This document shows, one piece after another, positions 9,345 to 18,078 of a DNA stretch of 22,105 nt (position 1 is its first letter; each line of letters begins with the position of its first letter). The stretch spans positions 1 through 22,105 of the forward strand of contig JAOPGA020001334.1 in assembly GCA_026419775.2 (NCBI GenBank). The letters run 5' to 3'. Origin of the DNA: Acrasis kona. Taxonomy: Eukaryota; Heterolobosea; Eutetramitea; Acrasida; Acrasidae. The notes below the pieces were generated by a model that had not been told where the DNA came from, ran no database searches, and saw nothing but the letters and a program-made list of their open reading frames with translations. The position numbers were made by a program, and so were the translations under genes.

Positions 9345-10574
9345 ATGTCTTCAAACCAATCAAAGAGCCGCGTGGATCTCGTCGCAAGATTTTCAAAGCT
9401 ACTACGCCAGAATGCTACTGGCAGGTATTTCATGACAGACGTGGACGTCAACTTGGCCAGAATGTACGATGCATTCAAGGACTGGTGTAGAGACACCTAC
9501 AATACACCTAACATTCCGAAGTCCACATCAAGGGACAAAGAAAATCAGATAGTTGGGATGATGATGAATTTTTTTAACTCGGGAGCATGGCAGACATTTG
9601 GTGACCAGATGATGCGACGACGAGACCAAGCAACACCACCCCAATCAACACAAGCTCTAGCACCAGCACCAGCACAAACCCCAACACAACTTCCAACACT
9701 GCCCCTCCAACCATCAACAATGACACCATTACAAATGGAGCAGCACCGTGCACTGCAAGCCATTACTGACGGACCAACCTTCCAAATGACAAGGCAACAT
9801 TTATTAAATGAAACATATGCAGCACTGTTACAAGATCATAATTTCCAAGGACCACAACTCCAACCACACGCCCAACCACAACTCCAACAACAACTCCAAC
9901 AACAACTCCAACCACATGCCCAACTCCAACCACATGCCCAACTCCAACCACACGCCCAACTCCAACAACCACAACTCCAACCACAACTCCAACCACAACT
10001 CCAACAACCACACACCCAACCACAACTTCAACAGACACAGCACCACCAGCACTTGCTGGAACAATTCGAAGATGGTGCTGACGATGTTGATGAGCAGCTT
10101 ATTGAGTGTGGCCAACTCACTCAGGACCAAGCTCTTGACATGCTAGCTGCAGCTCGTGCAGAGGTAGAGGCAACTGGACGCTTTGACTCGTTGAATAAGT
10201 TGGTTCAATTGTTTACAGAGGAAGCAGAGGTTGCTGAAGAGGAGCTGAAGCCGTTGGAGAAGCAGGTCAATGAGGTGAAGAAGAGAGCTTTGAACTTTAC
10301 TGCACTAGCTGGGGCTGCAAGGGATTGCTATGAGCAATGGCGTCCTTTAATAGAGACAGCCGAGGATAGAAGAAGAAGACGAGAGCGATCTTTCAATGAC
10401 AGATTACACAGTCTTGTCTACTCCCCTCCAGCACAAAGAAGAAGGATGACATCTCCACTTACTACACCACCACAACAACAAGCACCACCACCACAACAAC
10501 AAGCACCACCACCACAACAACAAACACCACCACAAACGCCACAACAACAAGAAGAAGAACATGACAGCGAATAA
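9345..10574 (+). CDS. Gln-rich accessory protein of the IS630-type element
   Basis: I prefer the ATG at 9345 (409 residues); an in-frame ATG at 9324 would add seven residues. The N-terminal 95 residues are a compact, non-repetitive, mostly helical-looking segment (ARFSKLLRQ, MYDAFKDWCRD) that could be a binding domain. A Pro/Gln-rich stretch and Q-L-Q-P-H-A repeats follow (about 9841-10040). Then comes an acidic, probably coiled-coil region (EEAEVAEEELKPLEKQVNEVKKRA), a basic RRRRRER patch, and a C-terminal Q3-A-P3 repeat. I do not recognise a family. Position between the inverted repeats, convergent to the transposase, marks it as the element's second gene; a role in binding the ends or assembling the transposition complex is inference. 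The stop overlaps AATAAA (10571-10576). Confidence 0.75.
   Translation: MSSNQSKSRVDLVARFSKLLRQNATGRYFMTDVDVNLARMYDAFKDWCRDTYNTPNIPKSTSRDKENQIVGMMMNFFNSGAWQTFGDQMMRRRDQATPPQSTQALAPAPAQTPTQLPTLPLQPSTMTPLQMEQHRALQAITDGPTFQMTRQHLLNETYAALLQDHNFQGPQLQPHAQPQLQQQLQQQLQPHAQLQPHAQLQPHAQLQQPQLQPQLQPQLQQPHTQPQLQQTQHHQHLLEQFEDGADDVDEQLIECGQLTQDQALDMLAAARAEVEATGRFDSLNKLVQLFTEEAEVAEEELKPLEKQVNEVKKRALNFTALAGAARDCYEQWRPLIETAEDRRRRRERSFNDRLHSLVYSPPAQRRRMTSPLTTPPQQQAPPPQQQAPPPQQQTPPQTPQQQEEEHDSE
9841..10040 (+). repeat. Coding short tandem repeat, CAACTCCAACCACA-type
   Basis: Imperfect 6/12/18-base repeats of CAACTCCAA(C/A)CACA(C/A) encode QLQPHAQ-like units. Because the period is a multiple of three with few T or G bases, several other frames stay open too; those are shadows. 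Confidence 0.85.
10465..10545 (+). repeat. Coding 21-base repeat (Gln3-Ala-Pro3)
   Basis: About three copies of a CCACCACCACAACAACAAGC-type unit at the end of the Q-rich gene, giving alternating Gln and Pro runs. Likely length-variable between copies. Confidence 0.75.
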
Positions 10575-10576
10575 AT
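10571..10576 (+). terminator. AATAAA poly(A) signal overlapping the Q-rich gene stop
   Basis: The stop codon TAA at 10572-10574 is part of AATAAA. The transcript would end in the short gap or inside the convergent transposase gene. Confidence 0.5.
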
Positions 10577-10599
10577 CATGTTTGCAATTTTTTTATAAT

Positions 10600-11634
10600 T
10601 CAAAATGCATCTGACATCCAATTATGCATACAGTGTCTTGTAAAATTCTCAATAGTTTCTCTTTCTCTAGACAAAGCATTGATTCCTCTTTGTATCCCTC
10701 TTTTCATCACTTGAATGTCCTCTACATCAATAAATTCATTGTATTGAATGTAATTCTTAATGAATCCAAATGAGAGCTCAATTGGGTTATAATCTGGGCT
10801 ATATGGTGGGAGAAATAAAAATGGAATGTCATTATCAATTAAATAATTCATTACATCTCTTGCACGATGAATTTTTGCATTATCAAGAACAAGAATAAAT
10901 TGACCTTGTATATTAGCTCTCAATTCATCAATAAAAGCAATGAAGTCATGTCGATTAATGCCTCTATTATTGACATCAGTTCGTCTCAAATAGTGATGAA
11001 CTATTCCTGAACTTGACTGGGCCATAATTAATGAGAATGAATTCCTTGTAACATTGCCTGCAGCCCATTGTGCACGAACTCCTCTTTTGAAGTAGCCGTA
11101 TCTACGATTAAAAGCACGGAAGTCAAAGTGAGACTCATCTATGTAGATGAACATCTGGGGATTGAATCTCCAAACACGATTTCTCCAACATAATCTCTTC
11201 CACTGGACTTCTTCTGTAGTTCTTTTACGTGCTATATGGGATACACGCTTACGTCTGAAATTCAAGTGCTTGTTGCGAATTCTACTAACATCCCACGTTT
11301 CAAGCATAACACCTGTTTCTTGATACAGAATGTTAATAATCTCAGATATTGAACGTAACGGGTTTTCTAGTGTAATCACTTCAATGAAGTTTATCAGGTG
11401 AGGGTTTGTTTTAATTGTACGCTGAGCTGGACGTCCTCGTTTGGGTGCTTCTTCATTATTAAAGTATCTGTCCAAATAACGTTTGACTGTTTTTCTGTGT
11501 ACTCTTAACTTTTTGGCAATTTTACATGGCCTCATTAGCTCAAGTCGACTTAGAATTATTTCACGTTGCATCTCTTTTGGTAAAGCTTCGCCATTAGCGT
11601 ACACTCTACCGCGAGAGTTTGTCTTGAAGGGCAT
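10600..11634 (-). CDS. IS630/Tc1-type DD34E transposase
   Basis: An intact 344-residue transposase that cuts and rejoins its own element at the inverted repeats. The N-terminus has a helix-turn-helix (KIAKKLRVHRKTVKRYL, about 37-54) and a KRGRPA AT-hook-like motif at 65-70. The catalytic domain shows D166 (FIYIDESHF), D251 (LVLDNAKIH) and E286 (PPYSPDYNPIELSFG). With 34 residues between the last two, this is the DD34E class. ATG at 11632-11634 lies about 100 bp inside the right inverted repeat. All three acidic residues are present and no break is seen, so it may be active. Length is normal for the superfamily. The host's cytosolic translation and nuclear import are assumed, as I see no distinct signal beyond basic patches. 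Confidence 0.93.
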   Translation of the reverse strand: MPFKTNSRGRVYANGEALPKEMQREIILSRLELMRPCKIAKKLRVHRKTVKRYLDRYFNNEEAPKRGRPAQRTIKTNPHLINFIEVITLENPLRSISEIINILYQETGVMLETWDVSRIRNKHLNFRRKRVSHIARKRTTEEVQWKRLCWRNRVWRFNPQMFIYIDESHFDFRAFNRRYGYFKRGVRAQWAAGNVTRNSFSLIMAQSSSGIVHHYLRRTDVNNRGINRHDFIAFIDELRANIQGQFILVLDNAKIHRARDVMNYLIDNDIPFLFLPPYSPDYNPIELSFGFIKNYIQYNEFIDVEDIQVMKRGIQRGINALSRERETIENFTRHCMHNWMSDAF

Positions 11635-11736
11635 TTATTGTAAGAGTAAAAAATTGAACATCAATTGGGCAGTAATTTATTTTATTGTGCAAATTTAAAT
11701 CAATTTTGCTGTATTTGGACATTGTTTGAAAATTGA

Positions 11737-11762
11737 GGGTCATGCTTTATTGCAAACGACAA
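11737..11762 (-). repeat. Right terminal inverted repeat
   Basis: Reverse complement of 9233-9258 with one mismatch, followed by TA at 11763-11764. Confidence 0.92.
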
Positions 11763-11776
11763 TACATTTAAAATAA
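11763..11776 (+). other. Displaced original 3' end of the SWIM gene coding region
   Basis: Removing the element and one TA joins C-TA at 9230-9232 to CAT TTA AAA TAA, in phase with exon 3. That gives three more residues (HLK) and a stop at 11774-11776. This stranded tail shows where the gene ended before insertion; its old 3' UTR continues downstream. Confidence 0.8.
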
Positions 11777-12458
11777 CAATTCGTTGATCTCTTTCGTTAC
11801 TGGTGCTGACTGCATCTCTAAGGATGCTAAAATTGCACAAGTATAGAAGGCAAAGGGATGTAGGCTGCGATCATTTCTCAATGCATCTGTATGTCTTTTA
11901 AGTCCATCCATGACCGAGATTTTGTTATGTCGTGATCAATGATGCGACCGATCAGTAATGTTCCACATGCCGAACAGTTACAGTATTGCTCTTGCTCTGA
12001 AAATAGTTGCTGCTATGAAGAAAATGCCACAAAACTCACCTTTGCGGCCAGAACTCACTTTGGTTATGTCGGAAAATGAAAGTGCATTTAATACAGTAAA
12101 ACTTCTTGGTATAACTCCTAGAAATGTCCTTCAATTGAAATCAGTCAATTGTGTAATGCATCTGTTTCAAAAATATGCACAAAGGGTGCATCGGAATAGG
12201 CTTTCTAACAATGTTATTGCAAAAATGATGATTTCATTGAGTCCAGTACACGCCCAAGTAGCTTTCAATCTATAAAAGTTGGTGATGGTTACGAGGGTTC
12301 ATTATTGTGATTGTCCATTACAAGAGAGTCATTTGCTATTTTGTCAATTGTCGATTTGACAATAATTAATAAATTTTAGAAAAGTCGAAAAGTTTGGTAC
12401 GAATTATGATTTTATAAAGCAACATCTTAAACGGTCATCAAAATACACTACAGTCCTA
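11777..12458. other. Mostly non-coding interval, with one weak + ORF
   Basis: This begins with the displaced 3' flank of the SWIM gene. A + frame at 11958-12275 encodes 105 residues (MFHMPNSYSIALALK...) with a fairly protein-like composition, but no motif, partner exon or family is recognisable; it may be a decayed exon or chance. A short stem (TTGTCAA at 12341-12347 with TTGACAA at 12356-12362) is the only structured site noticed. Confidence 0.3.
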
Positions 12459-13468
12459 TTATCCAAGAAGTGACAGCTCTTTCTCTGTCATCTCTTGAAC
12501 TCTTTTGTCTAAACTAACAAAGTGCCCAAGCTTCCTCTTCATATTATACAAGCCTCCACACACAAGCATACAACCAGCAAGAAGGGAGTGGCAGTGTCTA
12601 AATTCACCGGAAATGGATTTGCAATGCTTCATGAACCTATTGACATGCTCAATGCTCTTCTGCTCTGTGTAGCTCACTTTATAAAAGAATTTCCTCTCTT
12701 TGGTTTTTCTCTCATGTGTTTCTAATCCAGCAACTATGTAATCTACATTTTGATATCTAGGATCACTAAAGGCAAAGTTATTTCTTACTATTTCCTCAAA
12801 TGATTAGTTGTTCCTAGCACATGTACTATCAACATTGTGGCCCAGGTAATTGACAGACATTGCACTGATCATATTATCAAAATCCATAAAAACATGGCAA
12901 GATACAAAATGTCCCAATTTGTCATGATGATAATACAAATGTTGACTAGATACAGGTTTATCAACATAGTTCGGTGTGACATCAATTATGTATTTGATGA
13001 GGGTGCACAAAAATGATGTTTTTTCTGATGAATATATATGCTTGATATAGGTTACAAAATATTCCACAAGGATAGGCATGGTCTCCTCGATTACTATTGA
13101 TATATAACCTTCGCCCACTTGGAATCTCTCAGAAAGTGATTTGTACATTTCGTAACACACAATAAATCTCATTGTTAAAAGTACTCTGTTCTCGAATGAC
13201 ATTCCTGTATATTTTTTCTAAGAGCCACTCTTGATTCAACACCCTCCAATATTATTTGAAACTCTTCCCTTGTTAGCTGTGTGAACAACCGAAAATAATC
13301 TCTACTAGTGCATTCGGTATAAAACTTATACACATCTTGCTGTTTAAAAATGTGCTTTTTCTTCTTTTTAATTATACCGCGACCCTTCCCTATATTTGTA
13401 TATTTTGCTTTGTAGTGTAAAGATCTACCGTAATCGCCTGCTTTATATTTTGATAAGGCTATTCTCAT
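12459..13468 (-). pseudogene. PIF/Harbinger-type transposase pseudogene
   Basis: Three consecutive minus-strand segments together read like a PIF/Harbinger transposase. Segment 13468-13175 holds the N-terminal helical part (DYFRLFTQLTREEFQIIL). Segment 13202-12804 holds LLTMRFIVCYEMYKSLSERF, then the DDE core: IDVTPNYVDKP (first Asp), the LYYHHDKLGHFVSCHVFMDF strand, and NYLGHNVDST (second Asp). Segment 12803-12459 holds EQKSIEHVNRFMK (likely catalytic Glu) and a LLAGCMLVCGGLYN helix. A frameshift lies near 13200 and an in-frame TAA at 12804-12806; the frame continues unchanged beyond it. The second gene (Myb/SANT-like) that intact Harbingers carry is not seen nearby on this strand; terminal repeats were not found. 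Confidence 0.75.
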
Positions 13469-13988
13469 GAAGTGTAAGTCTCTGTGCCTTTTTTTAGTTA
13501 ATAATAGTGTTTTGATGTCATGTTCTACTATTCAGATCTTCAACTTTAAAATTTTGATCCTCTTTTCCTTGTTTCTACTTGTTGCAGGTATTGTCATGCT
13601 TGTGTTAAAATTGTAAAGTGGTTATATTTTTTTATGTGCTTGATTAGATCAATGTGACAACATTATATGTAATCTAGATATGTTACTTATCTTTAAGTGT
13701 GCACTGGAGTGCACTCTTCACATCCTTATATATATAATTGGTTTTTGTAACAAGACTGTATATAATCAACCAAATGGTGTGGTCCTGCGCATTGTGTAGT
13801 AAAAGTCAGAGAACCAAAAAACCAAACCATAATAAAAGGTTTGCTCCATATCTCTTAACAGGCCACTCACTGTGCAAGCTTGGATATCAAAATTGTACCT
13901 GGAAAATTACATTTGGAACGGAGTAATAAAAAGGGATTGTAATAAAGTAAATTTAAATTAATTCTTCCGCTTTCAATCAGCCGATAAA
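13469..13988. other. Non-coding interval between Harbinger and piggyBac remnants
   Basis: No convincing gene; a 62-codon + frame at 13738-13926 has no recognisable content. It includes an inverted repeat GTGCACT/AGTGCAC (13699-13714) and a TATATATA tract near 13727. The 5' part and left end of the piggyBac element should lie here, but I could not identify a terminal repeat with a TTAA flank. Confidence 0.3.
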
Positions 13989-16109
13989 ATGACAAAGAAG
14001 AAGACGCCACCACGTCCGTCGCCAAAGATGGCACCAAAAGGAAATAAGGACATGCTATGTCCTGTATGCCTGAAAGTCTACACAAAAAATGGCCTGAAGC
14101 AGCACATGAGAGCGCATCAGAGTGTAAGTACACATTTAATGATAAATTAGTACAAGTACAAACAAGGAACAATTGTATAACTGATTCGCTCATATACTTT
14201 CTATTACTTTGATTACCTTAATCTACCACCGTCAGATTATTATCTTGACGCAGGACAGAGACTATAAGCACTTACAATATTACTATTGTTTGTTGGATTT
14301 ATGGCCTACTTGTTAATAGTGTACCTTAAAAAATCATAACTGTTGTATTTGAATTATTAGTAAGAGGTGCGGATAACTGTGATCACTTACAGGCCATCAT
14401 ACAGAATTTTATTTTGTTGTTTCGGCATCCTTGCAAGTACTATAAGACTAGTCTTATAGTTAGCATGGTACAGGTCCTTACATATCTTGTGGTCTTACTA
14501 GTATTACAAATATATCAAACCTTTTCATAATGGACAACTAACAACTTTAGAATCAGACATCAACAAGCGCAACTACAGCGCCACCAAACACATCACAGAA
14601 TGATGATTGTGAGCCGCCTAAAAAGAAGCACAAATTTGATTTCTTAAATGATGTTCCTGAAGGATTTGTCACCTCTCCTGGATTTGTGAAGCCACCTACC
14701 AATGATGCTGCTGGCGGCCCTAAAATTATTGTAGATAGCAGTCCTAAAAAAACGTTTCGACAATTTTTAACAAATGAACTTCTTGATCACTTTGTGCAGA
14801 AGACAAATGAGTATGCAGTTAGCAAAAATATCAAACTCCAACGTAAACCATTTCGTGTTAATTGAAGATCAATGTTGAGGTTTATTGGAATTATTTTTGA
14901 ATGGGGTATGCTCCAAATCCTCGCATTGATGATTATTGGACCCTTTATAAATATAATAATGGTTTAACTGGAAATAAGTTGATCCGTTCCAGTTGCTCTT
15001 GTACATGGTTCAAAACATGCAAACGTTGCTTCCAGTTTGATATTGATTTTGTCATTGAGAAAGTCAACTCGTCCAATAAGAATTTTTGGATACCATTTCA
15101 ACATGTTGTAGTAAATGAAACATTAATTTTATTTAAAGGACGCTGGGTAGCAAGACAGCATGTTCGAGGAAAGCCACATGCCACTGGCATCAAGCTCTTT
15201 TGTATTGTAGATGAGAAGGGTTACATCTATTCCTTTTGGGTATATTGTGGTAAAAAAAATGAAAAGAATCGCGGCAACACAACAGTAGAATATGTCTATA
15301 ACCTTGTAAAGGATCTTCCTGATCCCACCACTCGTGAATACATAGTTATGGCTGATCAATTTTTTGGAAGCTTGCCATTAGCACAAAAGCTGCAAGATGA
15401 AAGGTACAAGTTCATTCTAAGCTGTCAATGTAATAGACCATCATTCTTGTTCACCGACTACACATTCCGCTGCCTAAAGAAGCAAGGTGAGCTAATGTAC
15501 ATTGAGTCAGAAGATGGAGATATTTGTGCGCTTACTTTCTAGGATTCTAAAAAGTGTAACTTTCTTGCAAATGTAGGGTCAACTGATATTGTTGAGTCTG
15601 AACGCGAACGTCTTCGTTGTGAGATTATTGAGCTTTACAACAAATATATGAATGGGGTTGATAAGGCTTATGCCGCCTTAAATAAGTACATGAACCGCCA
15701 TCGAAACGTGAAGTGGACGTTGACACTGGTGTATGCTCTTCTGAAAATGTTGGCGGTGAATGCTTATAAGGTGAAGCAAGAACTGACCGGCAACAAGAGA
15801 TATCAACAGCGAGATTTCTTGTCACGTTTAATTGTTCAATTGATTGGACGTTCAGAAGATGATGAATCCAAGGACCCACACATGATTGTGAAAGTTGACG
15901 TTGATGACAAGGGTGCCTGCGCAAGATGCAGTAAAAATGGTAACAAGTCGTCTGCTCACTACTATTGTCCAGGTTGTTGTCAACATCTCCATGCTGAATG
16001 TTTTGCTGCTCACCACACAGGATACATTGTTCGTGTAATACGTAAGAATGAGAGACGGAGAGGTGACAAGCGAATGTTTAAGATCCATAAAAAAAGAACT
16101 TGTAAATAA
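13989..16109 (+). pseudogene. piggyBac-type transposase pseudogene with N-terminal C2H2 finger
   Basis: Exon 1 (13989-14123) encodes a basic start and a C2H2 finger (CPVCLKVYTKNGLKQHMRAH), then a GTAAGT donor. Exon 2 begins at 14551 or 14557, in phase. The piggyBac order follows: FRQFLTNELLDHFV, RFIGIIF/MGYAPNPRIDDYW, NETLILFKGRW, IVMADQFFGSLPLAQKL, MNGVDKAY, and a C-terminal Cys-rich domain (CARCS...CPGCCQHLHAECF). Damage: TGA at 14863-14865, a one-base frameshift near 14900, AAT (Asn) at 15114-15116 where the first catalytic Asp belongs, and TAG at 15540-15542 where the family has Trp. The second Asp (15354-15356) and third Asp (15660-15662) remain. The stop overlaps AATAAA (16105-16110). 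Confidence 0.85.
14124..14550 (+). other. Intron of the piggyBac pseudogene (about 427 nt)
   Basis: GTAAGT donor and ctttag or aatcag acceptor, phase 0. It is much longer than the other introns here and contains a perfect 22-bp palindrome at 14439-14460 centred on ACTAGT, so it may hold a further small insertion. Confidence 0.55.
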
Positions 16110-16550
16110 ATGTGGCCAAAAAATGGTTTAACTTTAATCATTAGCACCAGAAATATTCAATATCACTTACTTTTTGTTCAATTAATTCTTTGAAGAGAGC
16201 ATTGAGCCTAGCAATGGCAATTTGCTTAATAGGTTGAGGTTATTTTTTATACAAGTAAAACGCCACTACTGTGGTCGGCGAAGGTAGACACCCCAAACCT
16301 CATTTTTTAAAAAATCCAAATTAAGACGTCAGATTTCCCGAGATTTAGGCGCCACTTATTTTAACCAAATTTGTTGTTGTAACACAGAAGTTTATAAGAG
16401 TACCATGGGCACTTAAGAGATATCAAAGTAACAAAAGGTGCAATTTTTAACCAACCGACAGCCTTTGCGAGAGTTGTCTACTTGGTACCCTTTACGGAAG
16501 GAAGTAATTTAATTCCAATTGTACTTTTATAAGACTTGTCTAAATTACAG
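16110..16550. other. Interval without a supported gene
   Basis: Mixed AT-rich DNA. On the minus strand 16171-16225 reads as a short open stretch (IAIARLNALFKELIEQK) directly followed by a GTAAGT donor, which could be an orphan exon; too short to trust. Around 16260-16330 lies a GC-richer segment (GTCTACCTTCGCCGACC read on minus) next to TTTTTTAAAAAA. Confidence 0.3.
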
Positions 16551-17262
16551 ATGAAAATAAGAACAAGAGTACAGAGGTTACAAACCACCATGACCATTCT
16601 AACGCAGCAGGAAATGATTCAAACATATCCTATGAGACTATTTATGTTGACTTGGCTACTGACATTTATAGGTCACAATTATATAAACCACAATGGGACG
16701 GATGTAAAACAATTTGCAGCAAACGTCACACAGTCTGAACAACAAATGGAAATTCAGGCGCGCAAATAATAGATCTATACCAAAAAAAAGTTTCAAATGA
16801 CATTGGTGGTGACTTTTTGAAAACATGGTTGGAAATTGGAAATGATAAGAAATTATTCACATTGGCTGTTCTCGACAGCATATTTCCGGAAAATGGTGTG
16901 TCTCTGCACATTACAAGAAACTATTGAAATCATTGTATTTAAATCAAGTAAACGCAACAATAACAGCAATCTGTGCTGTTGTTGAGACACACCTAGAATT
17001 ACATGATCCTGTCATATTACATACATTTTGTGCGGCTATTAGTGAAATGCCTGAGGAGGTTAAAAAGTTCTACCTGTTTTCTATTCCTAACATTTTCATT
17101 AACATACAAAACTCAGTTTGTAAAGAACACACAGATAATAACAATACATCAGATGTTGGTGGACTGTTATTTGTATTTAAATCACCTGATTGTAGAGGTT
17201 GTACTTTGTTCTTCACAGACGGTAGATACTTTAACACATACAGTAAAATTAAAAAACTGTAA
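16551..17262 (+). pseudogene. Broken coding remnant of unknown family
   Basis: After an acceptor (ctaaattacag, 16550) a frame runs through NISYETIYVDLATDIYRSQLY, is cut by TGA at 16736-16738, and continues as IIDLYQKKVSNDIGGDFLKTWLEIGNDKKLFTLAV to TGA 16925-16927. A second frame takes over near 16910 (LNQVNATITAICAVVETHLELHDPV ... TDGRYFNTYSKIKKL) and ends at TAA 17260-17262 beside AATAAA (17262-17267). The changing frames with protein-like content suggest one decayed gene with a nonsense change and a frameshift. I do not recognise it. Confidence 0.45.
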
Positions 17263-17607
17263 ATAAACTGTAGTAAATATGTAAATTAATGTGTTTTTAT
17301 TCTTTTTACCCAGTAAGAATAAACCTTCAACAAAAACTTTGAATTGTAAGAAAATACTGATATTCAAGCCATTATATAAAGTATGGATGGTCTCAAACGG
17401 TGCTGATGTGCAAATCACTTATAATACTTGAACGCAGCAGCGACAGACTCCCAAAACCATTTAGTTAACAGCTAGCCAGATCTTGTACAAGTGGTACTGT
17501 ATGTGTTAAAGTATCTACCTTCACAGACTTGAATTTGGAGTATTATCTTGACCACTGCGATATGATTCAAGCAAAATTCCGAATACTATAACACACCTTT
17601 GATATCA
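17263..17607. other. Non-coding interval
   Basis: AT-rich, no supported frame. It carries the poly(A) signal of the preceding remnant at its left edge and a possible acceptor (gatatcag, 17607) at its right edge. Confidence 0.3.
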
Positions 17608-18045
17608 GGGAATTGTATATCCATTGTTTGTCCACTTCATAATAGACTAATTTATTTAGAGTACAAAGCAGCAGTTTGTGACAAATTGATCAAGGAGATT
17701 AACTACGGAAAGGTATTCATGATTGGATCTTTTAAGAAAAAAGATGAAATTAAAATTGAGCTGGCGAAGAAGTGTTTGATTGTCAAAGATGGTGCAAGCG
17801 ATAAACTTTCTGGTCCTCAAGCTGGAAGCAATGCATTTGTATTAGCAGTTTGCACAGAACAAACTTGTATTAGTGCTAAAGCTGCCAAGTTCAGTGGTAG
17901 GTTCTATAATATTTGCGTCTTGAAAAAGAAAGGGATTCCATTAGTGTCTTTTGATTGAGTAATTAAAGTTCTTGAGGCCGATGAATTTCCAGATATTATA
18001 GAATATGAATATAGTTTAAAAAAAGTCCCATTAATAAAAGTGTAA
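17608..18045 (+). pseudogene. BRCT-like domain remnant with a Trp-to-stop change
   Basis: Starting at a splice-acceptor-like gatatcag, the frame reads KVFMIGSFKKKDEIKIEL, then SNAFVLAVC, then SAKAAKFSG, and ends KKKGIPLVSFD followed by TGA (17956-17958). BRCT domains end with a glycine/isoleucine-rich strand and an invariant Trp (GI-x-(I/V)VS-x-x-W). Here the stop codon occupies the Trp position, and the frame continues open as VIKVLEADEF to TAA 18043-18045. This is a match to the pattern of a phosphopeptide-binding BRCT repeat; whether it belonged to a DNA-repair gene or a mobile element cannot be told. No full-length partner is present. Confidence 0.45.
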
Positions 18046-18078
18046 GAGTAGAGTTTTATAGTGGTTCATCACAATATA

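Larger units (their letters stand above)
9233..11762. mobile_element. Complete two-gene IS630/Tc1-type DNA transposon with TA target duplication
   Basis: Terminal inverted repeats at 9233-9258 and 11737-11762 match at 25 of 26 positions (shared core GTTTGCAATAAAGCATGACC). Each is flanked outside by TA (9231-9232 and 11763-11764), the target duplication typical of the Tc1/mariner/IS630 superfamily. The 2530-bp element carries two convergent genes whose stop codons are about 26 bp apart: a Q-rich protein (+) and a DD34E transposase (-). Both frames are intact and the two ends are nearly identical, so the copy is probably young. It lies inside the last codons of the SWIM gene. Confidence 0.92.

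Noticed and set aside
9763-10038. Long antisense and alternate-frame ORFs over the Q-rich gene
   Set aside because: They are by-products of CAA/CCA repeats, which leave Val/Gly/Leu-Glu frames open; their composition is pure repeat and no start context or motif supports them.
12341-12362. TTGTCAA/TTGACAA stem as a terminator
   Set aside because: Seven-base arms in AT-rich eukaryotic DNA carry no termination meaning by themselves.
13699-13714. Inverted repeat GTGCACT/AGTGCAC as the left piggyBac end
   Set aside because: No TTAA flank in the right place and no matching sequence after 16109; left only as a minor dyad.
1-16500. A shared 12-base TAAAGGGTACCA motif near 9-20 and, inverted, near 16486-16497 as ends of one giant element
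   Set aside because: Only 12 bases match, with no extension or target duplication; matches of this length are expected by chance in 22 kb.
16924-17266. Two overlapping + ORFs (16924-17262 and 17003-17266) as separate genes
   Set aside because: The second is an alternate frame of the first; the first itself lacks an ATG and reads as a continuation of the broken upstream frame.
14863-17958. TGA read as Trp (alternative genetic code)
   Set aside because: The intact ORFs use many TGG codons and end in ordinary TAA or TGA stops; TAG and TAA also interrupt the pseudogenes, so simple decay fits better.
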